Positions 7,982 through 12,214 of a stretch of 12,214 nucleotides of DNA are shown piece by piece. A program made the translations under genes and the position numbers. The DNA lies in assembly GCA_937900975.1 (NCBI GenBank), contig CALCPC010000361.1, positions 1-12,214 on the forward strand, read 5' to 3'. The notes beneath the pieces were generated by a model, which saw nothing but the letters and a program-made list of their open reading frames with translations, was not told where the DNA came from and made no database searches. This stretch comes from an uncultured Paracoccaceae bacterium (GTDB taxonomy: Bacteria > Pseudomonadota > Alphaproteobacteria > Rhodobacterales > Rhodobacteraceae). The stretch's first letter is position 1, and each line of letters opens with the position of its first letter.

Positions 7982-8317
7982 TTAGGCAAAGCGCGCCATG
8001 CAGCCCAGCGCTGCAAAGGCCAAAACGATGCCGACCCCTTCCCGCAGTGTCAGCGTTTCGCCGAAGGCGAAAACGCCGAGCCCGGTCATGAAAAGGATCG
8101 TGAGGACAGCGTACCAGACGCCAACCTCCGCCAGCGACATGTGCCGCATCGCGACCACGATGCCCACGCCCGACACCATGTAAAAGAACAGCCCGGCCAA
8201 AAGGTACGGGCTTGTCACCCAATTGTCGCTCATCGACGCTTTCTTCAAAAACCAGTCGCCGACCAAGGTGATCGAGACAATCGCGATAAAAACGAGGGCG
8301 AGGATTTGGGACATCAT
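7982..8317 (-). CDS. Small four-helix SMR/DMT-like membrane protein
   Basis: A 111-residue, almost wholly hydrophobic protein with four predicted helices (about 3-22, 36-58, 65-85, 91-108). The length, and the ending FGETLTLREGVGIVLAFAALG (85-105), fit the small multidrug resistance / short DMT type, which works as dimers in the inner membrane. The membrane-embedded glutamate that SMR drug pumps use in helix 1 is not at its usual place. When the conserved KAS ends are aligned, that position reads Leu, while an Asp (D21) lies three residues later. It may thus be a lipid- or metabolite-handling relative (like ArnE-type subunits) rather than a drug pump. The start is one of two adjacent ATGs (8315-8317 or 8312-8314) with only a weak TTGGACG before it. 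It begins 39 bases after the dnaE2 stop on the same strand and could be read through from it. Confidence 0.75.
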   Translation of the reverse strand: MMSQILALVFIAIVSITLVGDWFLKKASMSDNWVTSPYLLAGLFFYMVSGVGIVVAMRHMSLAEVGVWYAVLTILFMTGLGVFAFGETLTLREGVGIVLAFAALGCMARFA

Positions 8318-8356
8318 CGTCCAAGACTGCCGGAAGCTGCGCGGCCTGGCTGTGAC

Positions 8357-11224
8357 TTAAGTGACAGGCGGCGGCCATCCTGGCGTCAACTCCGCCCGGA
8401 GAAGCGCGATGGGATGCGCGCGGAGTGTCAGGCGGAGCGCGGCGTAATCCTCGACCACCTCCTCCCCCAAGGTCATGGCGGGCAGTGCTACCGCAGGTTC
8501 TGCGATCCCCTCGCCCTCTAGCCCATTGGCGAAAAGCGGCAGCGGCGTGTCGCCCGATATCGCCTCTGCCTGCCAAAGCGCGTCGCGCCGGCCCATGCCG
8601 AGGCTGGCGAAGGCGTCGGCCTCGGCCAGAATGCGCAACAGGCGGGGCGGGGTGCCGGCACGGCGCCAGACATCCTCTACGCCCGGATAACCGTTGCCAC
8701 GGGCGGCGGCGATCCAGTTCGCCTCCTCCTCGCGCATCGATTTGATTTGGCGAAAGCCGAGGCGCAGCGCAAGGCCGCCGCGCCCGTCGGGCTCCATCAC
8801 ATTGTTCCAATAGCTCGCGTTGCTATCGACGGGCCGCAGCTCTACCCCATGGGCGCGGGCGTCCCGGACGATCTGGGCGGGGGCGTAAAACCCCATCGGC
8901 TGTGCGTTCAACAGCGCGCAGGCAAAGATGCCGGGATGGTGGCATTTGATCCAGGCGGAGGCATAGACGAGCAGCGCGAAAGACGCCGCATGGCTTTCCG
9001 GAAACCCGTAGGAGCCAAAGCCCTCGATCTGCGAAAAACACCGTTCGGCGAAATCCTCGGGGTAGCCGTTCCGCTTCATGCCCGTCAAAAACCGCTCTCG
9101 AAAAAGCTCGATCTTGCCCTTTTTCTTGAACGTCGCCAGCGCGCGGCGCAGGCGGTCGGCCTCCTCGGGTGAGAACCCGGCGCCGATGATCGCGATCTGC
9201 ATCGCCTGTTCCTGAAACAGCGGCACGCCCAGCGTTTTGCCCAGCACATCGCCCAGCGCGTCAGAGGGGAAGGAGACCTGCTCCTCCCCCCGCCGGCGGC
9301 GGATATAGGGGTGCACCATGTCGCCCTGGATCGGGCCGGGGCGGATGATCGCGACCTCAATGACCAGATCGTAGAAGGTGCGTGGCCGCATCCGGGGCAG
9401 AAAGTTCATCTGCGCGCGGCTTTCCACCTGAAAAACACCGACGGAATCGGCGCGGCAGAGCATGTCGTAGGTCTCGGTATCCTCCGCCGGCAGCGTCGCT
9501 AGCGAGTAGTCCAGGCCGTGATGCATCTCCAACAATTCGAACGCCTTTCGGATGCAGGTCAGCATTCCCAGCGCCAGCACATCGACCTTCAGGATGCCCA
9601 GCGCCTCGATATCGTCCTTGCCCCAGGCGATGACGGTCCGGTCCTCCATCGTCGCGTTCTCAATCGGCACCAGGTGGTCGAGCCGCCCCTCTGTCATGAC
9701 AAAGCCGCCGACATGCTGGCTGAGATGGCGGGGAAAGCCGCGGATCTGTTCGACCAGGTCCAGCGTCTGCGCCAACCGCCGGTCCGTGGGGTCGAGCCCG
9801 ATTTCGGCCAGCCGCTCGGGCGTGACGCCGGCCGAACCCCAGCCCCAGATCTGGCTGGACATCGTGGCGATGACATCCTGGCTAAGCCCCATCGCGCGCC
9901 CGACTTCGCGGATCGCGCGTTTGCCGCGATAGTGGATGACCGTGGCGCAAATCCCGGCGCGGTGGCGGCCGTAGCGCTGATAGATGTATTGGATCACCTC
10001 CTCGCGCCGCTCATGCTCAAAATCCACATCGATGTCGGGGGGCTCGTCGCGCGCCTCGGACACGAACCGCTCAAACACCATGGTGCCGATCTCGGGGCTG
10101 ACGGAGGTGACGCCCATCGCAAAACACACGACAGAGTTCGCGGCCGAGCCGCGCCCCTGGCAGATGATCCCGCGCGACCGCGCTAATGCCACTACATCCT
10201 GGACTTTCAGAAAAGAGGTCTCATAGACCATATTGCCGATCAGCGCGAGTTCGTGGTCGGCCTTTTGCCGGGCATCCTGGGGGATGCCATCGGGATAACG
10301 CCAGCGCAACCCCTCCTCGGTCAGGCGCGTCAGCCGGGCCTGCGGTGCCTCCCCATCCGTCACTTCAGACGGGTATTCGTAGCGCAGGCTCGCAAGGTCG
10401 AACTGGCAGGCCGCGGCCCAATCCCCGGTGCGGTGGACGGCGTCCTCGTGCCCCGCGAAGAGGCGCAGCATCTCAGCCTCGGGCCTGAGGCGTCGCTCGG
10501 CGTTCGGTTGCGCGCGGCGGCCCAGGGTTTCAACCGTTAGCCCCTCGCGAATGCAGGTCAGAATGTCGACCAACCGGCGGCGCGACCCGTGGTGCATGAT
10601 CGGATCGGCGGTGGCGAGCATCGGCACGGCCAGCGCCTCGGCGCGCCGGGCCAACCGCTCAAACCGCGCGCGGTCGCCGCCATCGTAGTGCGGCGCCGCC
10701 GCCAGCCCGAGCGTCGGCTGAAAGGCATCGGCAAGCGCCTCAGCCTCCCCCCGCCATGCGGTGTGGTCGGAGGGGTGAAGCAAAAGACGCTGACCCGCGC
10801 CATGCGCCAAAAGATCGTCGAGCGTCAGGTGGCAATCGCCCTTCTCCGCCCGCCGCCGCCCAAGAGTGAGGAGCGCGGACAGACGCCCCCAGGCGTCCCG
10901 GTCCGAGGGCAGCACCGTCACCTCCGTCCCAGAGAGCAGCCGGACACGGGCTGCCGGTAAGAGCCGGGGGACAATCGTGTCCGCGGGCAAGTCGAGGCCG
11001 AGGGTCGCCAAGGTCTCGGTATCGCCTGCGCGCGCCGCGGTCACGGCGCGGGCGATTTCCTGAAGGCGGGTATGGGCACGCACGATGCCCGAGACGGAGT
11101 TTCTGTCGGCAATCGCCAGCGCGGGAAAGCCGAAATAAGCCGCGCGGAGGGCATATTCCTCCGCATGGCTGCCGCCGGTCAGAAAGGTAAAATTCGATGT
11201 GGCGCTCAGTTCAACAAAGGGCAT
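8357..11224 (-). CDS. dnaE2: Error-prone DNA polymerase DnaE2/ImuC, C-terminally short
   Basis: C-family polymerase of 955 residues, the catalytic subunit of the SOS mutasome that bypasses DNA lesions together with ImuA and ImuB. The N-terminal PHP domain (about 1-230) has NFTFLTGGSH and DILTCIREG, but motif I lacks the H-x-H metal ligands (LSATSNFTF), as in many DnaE2. CQGRGSAANSVVCF (355-368) and PPDIDVDFEHERREEV (395-410) give catalytic Asp397 and Asp399; LKVDVLALGMLT (545-556) gives Asp548. Fingers motifs include VFQVESRAQM (597-606), ELFRERFLTGM (706-716) and GFGSYGFPESHAASFALL (735-752). Helix-hairpin-helix segments follow at about 800-885, then the clamp-binding-like TPLPLF (893-898). 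The chain ends at EEVVEDYAALRLTLRAHP...PGWPPPVT, so the OB-fold usually found after this point seems absent. SD-like GGTGG precedes the ATG. Confidence 0.95.
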   Translation of the reverse strand: MPFVELSATSNFTFLTGGSHAEEYALRAAYFGFPALAIADRNSVSGIVRAHTRLQEIARAVTAARAGDTETLATLGLDLPADTIVPRLLPAARVRLLSGTEVTVLPSDRDAWGRLSALLTLGRRRAEKGDCHLTLDDLLAHGAGQRLLLHPSDHTAWRGEAEALADAFQPTLGLAAAPHYDGGDRARFERLARRAEALAVPMLATADPIMHHGSRRRLVDILTCIREGLTVETLGRRAQPNAERRLRPEAEMLRLFAGHEDAVHRTGDWAAACQFDLASLRYEYPSEVTDGEAPQARLTRLTEEGLRWRYPDGIPQDARQKADHELALIGNMVYETSFLKVQDVVALARSRGIICQGRGSAANSVVCFAMGVTSVSPEIGTMVFERFVSEARDEPPDIDVDFEHERREEVIQYIYQRYGRHRAGICATVIHYRGKRAIREVGRAMGLSQDVIATMSSQIWGWGSAGVTPERLAEIGLDPTDRRLAQTLDLVEQIRGFPRHLSQHVGGFVMTEGRLDHLVPIENATMEDRTVIAWGKDDIEALGILKVDVLALGMLTCIRKAFELLEMHHGLDYSLATLPAEDTETYDMLCRADSVGVFQVESRAQMNFLPRMRPRTFYDLVIEVAIIRPGPIQGDMVHPYIRRRRGEEQVSFPSDALGDVLGKTLGVPLFQEQAMQIAIIGAGFSPEEADRLRRALATFKKKGKIELFRERFLTGMKRNGYPEDFAERCFSQIEGFGSYGFPESHAASFALLVYASAWIKCHHPGIFACALLNAQPMGFYAPAQIVRDARAHGVELRPVDSNASYWNNVMEPDGRGGLALRLGFRQIKSMREEEANWIAAARGNGYPGVEDVWRRAGTPPRLLRILAEADAFASLGMGRRDALWQAEAISGDTPLPLFANGLEGEGIAEPAVALPAMTLGEEVVEDYAALRLTLRAHPIALLRAELTPGWPPPVT

Positions 11225-11244
11225 GCGGTTCCACCAGGCGGGCG

Positions 11245-11269
11245 GTTCCCGTTTAGTCCCGTTTTGTTC
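11245..11269 (-). promoter_or_regulatory. LexA (SOS) box-like direct repeat upstream of dnaE2
   Basis: On the + strand, GTTC (11245-11248) is followed after exactly 7 bases by GTCC (11256-11259), one mismatch from the alphaproteobacterial LexA box GTTC-N7-GTTC. A third unit, GTTC (11266-11269), follows after 6 bases. All three are spaced by similar CCGTTT-type spacers. The site ends 20 bases before the dnaE2 ATG, a suitable place for repression. The repeat is seen directly; the consensus is established knowledge; LexA binding is inferred and weakened by the mismatch. Confidence 0.45.
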
Positions 11270-11298
11270 TCATGGCCAGTGTGCCGGTGTGGCCCGCG

Positions 11299-11568
11299 TC
11301 ATTCTGCGCGGGCGAACACCAGACCGCCGGGGCATCCCCGACACTCTGCCGCGGATTTGGCGACATCGACAACACCAAAGCGGGTTTCCACGATGTAATG
11401 GGGCCCCTCCGCCGATATCAGCCGGCCGGTTAGGGCAACGGGCGTCGCGGACAGTTTAAGGGTTACGACCGCGCCATCGGCCATCGCCGAGCCGGCGGCG
11501 CCGGTCATCAAGATCGCTGCAACCGGCAGCACACGCAAAACTACAGACTTCAACACAGCACACACCAT
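11299..11568 (-). CDS. Small secreted protein resembling the N-terminal domain of PstS/OmpA-type proteins
   Basis: An 89-residue protein with an N-terminal signal peptide. It has basic residues at 7 and 12, a hydrophobic core (LPVAAILMTGAAGSA) and a likely cleavage after AMA (28-30), so the mature protein of about 59 residues should be periplasmic. The mature part reads VTLKLSATPVALTGRLI, then PHYIVETRFGVVDVAKSAAE, then CRGCP (76-80). From memory this pattern (VTL, L.G.L, .Y.V.T..G...V, C.G..CP) resembles the N-terminal module of Rhodobacterales phosphate-binding/OmpA fusion proteins; here it stands alone. The Cys76-Cys79 pair could form a disulfide or bind a metal. A GTG at codon 5 gives a more usual signal peptide, so the true start may be there. 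GGA lies about 6 bases before the ATG. It lies between DUF1127 and dnaE2, 74 bases before dnaE2. The function is unknown. Confidence 0.6.
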   Translation of the reverse strand: MVCAVLKSVVLRVLPVAAILMTGAAGSAMADGAVVTLKLSATPVALTGRLISAEGPHYIVETRFGVVDVAKSAAECRGCPGGLVFARAE

Positions 11569-11684
11569 GACGCATCCAATCTTTACAGGTTCTGTTTACC
11601 CATACTTTATGGCCAAACAATAGCGCAGATCGGCGCCCCTGTCTTCTATTCTCGTAAAATACGGTGAAGTTTGGAAGGGCGGCT

Positions 11685-11700
11685 GTAAGGAAGGGTTAAC
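11685..11700. promoter_or_regulatory. CtrA-like binding site
   Basis: GTAA (11685-11688), 7 bases, then TTAAC (11696-11700) matches the alphaproteobacterial CtrA full site TTAA-N7-TTAAC with one mismatch. It lies in the 153-base gap (11569-11721) upstream of the small secreted gene, about 117 bases before its ATG. That gap is distinctly more AT-rich than its surroundings and must hold that gene's promoter if it has one, though no convincing -35/-10 pair was found. CtrA binding is inferred. Confidence 0.35.
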
Positions 11701-11721
11701 CAGTCTGTGTTGAGGACAGGG

Positions 11722-11937
11722 TCACTCCAAAACGTCGCGGAAGACCGTCCGGGCGATTTCTGCGCGGGTCAGACCTTTTCGGGCTAGGGCGTCATCGCTC
11801 AGCGCGGAAAGACGCTCGAATTCCCGCGCACGAACATGGGCATCCGCAAACGCCGTGGGGAGGTGGAGAAGCCCGGACAAGGCCTGCCGAAGCGGGCTTT
11901 CTGCGGTGGCGGGGCTGTGGAACGCGGTCTCGGCCAT
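11722..11937 (-). CDS. DUF1127 family small protein
   Basis: A 71-residue protein whose C-terminal half holds the DUF1127 (YjiS-like) motif: REFERLSALSDDALARKGLT (about 38-57), then RAEIARTVFRDVLE (58-71). Such arginine-rich helical proteins are abundant in alphaproteobacteria. Some family members affect stress, phosphate/carbon metabolism or RNA, but no general role is settled. A preceding segment (about 14-37) is hydrophobic-to-amphipathic and common in this family. I start at 11937 because a perfect AAGGAG sits 6 bases upstream. An earlier in-frame ATG at 11976 would add 13 residues that include that ribosome site, so it is unlikely. The gene lies 114 bases after the end of imuB and is read the same way; it is not a usual part of the mutasome. 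Confidence 0.85.
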   Translation of the reverse strand: MAETAFHSPATAESPLRQALSGLLHLPTAFADAHVRAREFERLSALSDDALARKGLTRAEIARTVFRDVLE

Positions 11938-11943
11938 TGGTCT

Positions 11944-11949
11944 CTCCTT
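11944..11949 (-). promoter_or_regulatory. Shine-Dalgarno site that fixes the DUF1127 start
   Basis: AAGGAG read on the minus strand, 6 bases before ATG at 11937-11935. It is a near-consensus site and falls inside the longer reading frame from 11976, favouring the shorter protein. Confidence 0.8.
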
Positions 11950-12023
11950 GACTGGGTACGTTTGGGTCTGGGGCATATTTGGTTGGCGGAAGGCCCTTGG
12001 ACAACGGCCGGTTCGCGAAGCCC

Positions 12024-12044
12024 GCTATGCGCCAGACGCATGGC
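12024..12044 (-). terminator. Stem-loop just after imuB
   Basis: ATGCG (12027-12031) pairs perfectly with CGCAT (12037-12041) around CCAGA. Three further pairs (GCT/GGC, one of them G-T) extend it to eight. It starts 7 bases after the imuB stop codon. There is no T run, so it may be a weak or Rho-linked terminator, an RNA-stabilising hairpin, or an operator palindrome upstream of DUF1127. Confidence 0.4.
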
Positions 12045-12051
12045 AGGCGGG

Positions 12052-12214
12052 TTAACCGAAGTCGCCTTCGACAAACCAGCCGCCGGATCGATCGGGCGCG
12101 CGCACCTCAAAAAGCCAAAGCCGGGTGCCCTCCGTCGTCTCTATGCGCCAATAATCGCGCGCGCCGCTGCGCCAATCTGGATCGTCGTGCCACCACTCTG
12201 GCGCAATCCAGATT
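12052..12214 (-). CDS. imuB: ImuB, Y-family-like mutasome subunit (C-terminal end only)
   Basis: The last 53 residues of a protein that continues beyond the right edge, ending in a TAA at 12054-12052. It reads IAPEWWHDDPDWRSGARDYWRIETTEGTRLWLFEV..., then GGWFVEGDFG at the end. The IxPEWW, RDYxRxE, G.RLWLF and WFxxGxFG pattern is the conserved tail of ImuB. ImuB is a catalytically inactive Y-family polymerase relative that joins ImuA, the beta clamp and DnaE2 in SOS mutagenesis. The polymerase-like core and clamp motif lie outside the window. dnaE2 follows on the same strand after about 830 bases, with DUF1127 and a small secreted gene in between. The match is short but distinctive. Confidence 0.85.
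   Translation of the reverse strand, partial: IWIAPEWWHDDPDWRSGARDYWRIETTEGTRLWLFEVRAPDRSGGWFVEGDFG

Noticed and set aside
7941..8810. Long minus-strand frame of 289 codons overlapping the dnaE2 end and the SMR-like gene
   Set aside because: The translation is rich in Arg, Ala, Gly and His without family motifs, and it overlaps two convincing genes; a GC-rich shadow. It was also checked for a shifted OB-fold of DnaE2 and has none.
9518..10186. 222-codon plus-strand frame opposite dnaE2
   Set aside because: Antisense shadow of conserved dnaE2 codons with low-complexity composition and no motif.
11569..11721. Small RNA or sigma-70 promoter in the AT-rich gap
   Set aside because: Several AT-rich hexamers exist but none pair with correct spacing on either strand; no terminator-like hairpin with T run.
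11938..11976. N-terminal extension of the DUF1127 protein from ATG 11976
   Set aside because: The AAGGAG site for the inner ATG lies inside it, and the added residues are not family-like.

Overview
The window is GC-rich DNA (about 60% GC by eye) that reads as chromosome from an alphaproteobacterium, most likely of the Rhodobacteraceae/Roseobacter group. This rests on protein style, on the imuB/dnaE2 mutasome genes, on a DUF1127 gene, and on a short protein resembling the N-terminal domain of PstS/OmpA-type proteins of that group. I could not run searches, so taxonomy and family calls come from recognised motifs.

Left half (1-6713, + strand): a branched-chain-amino-acid-type (HAAT) ABC importer, with the C-terminal part of the binding protein, two permeases (livH, livM) and two ATPases (livG, livF). 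The four membrane and ATPase genes are spaced 3 nt, 5 nt and -4 nt, so they are one transcription unit. A strong stem-loop separates the binding-protein gene from livH. acs (acetyl-CoA synthetase) follows 114 bp after livF on the same strand. Importer plus acyl-CoA synthetase suggests that uptake and CoA activation of a small carboxylate or a related compound may be linked, but the ligand cannot be read from the sequence.

Middle (6726-8317): a 10-TM EamA/DMT permease starts 12 bp after acs from a TTG codon. A small I78-family peptidase-inhibitor-like lipoprotein follows. A four-helix SMR/DMT-like protein sits convergently on the minus strand.

Right half (8357-12214, minus strand, read right to left): the 3' end of imuB, a DUF1127 gene, a small secreted protein, then dnaE2. 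imuB and dnaE2 belong to the SOS mutasome (ImuA-ImuB-DnaE2) for error-prone lesion bypass. Two features are unusual. The dnaE2 product stops right after its clamp-binding-like segment and appears to lack the C-terminal OB-fold domain. The imuB-dnaE2 pair is also split by two unrelated small genes. A LexA-like GTTC direct repeat with one mismatch lies just upstream of dnaE2, and a CtrA-like site lies between the two inserted genes.

I saw no tRNA, rRNA, CRISPR array, insertion sequence, phage gene or attachment site. No clearly new multi-gene system is evident. The best leads are the shortened DnaE2 in its rearranged cassette and the importer-acs association.
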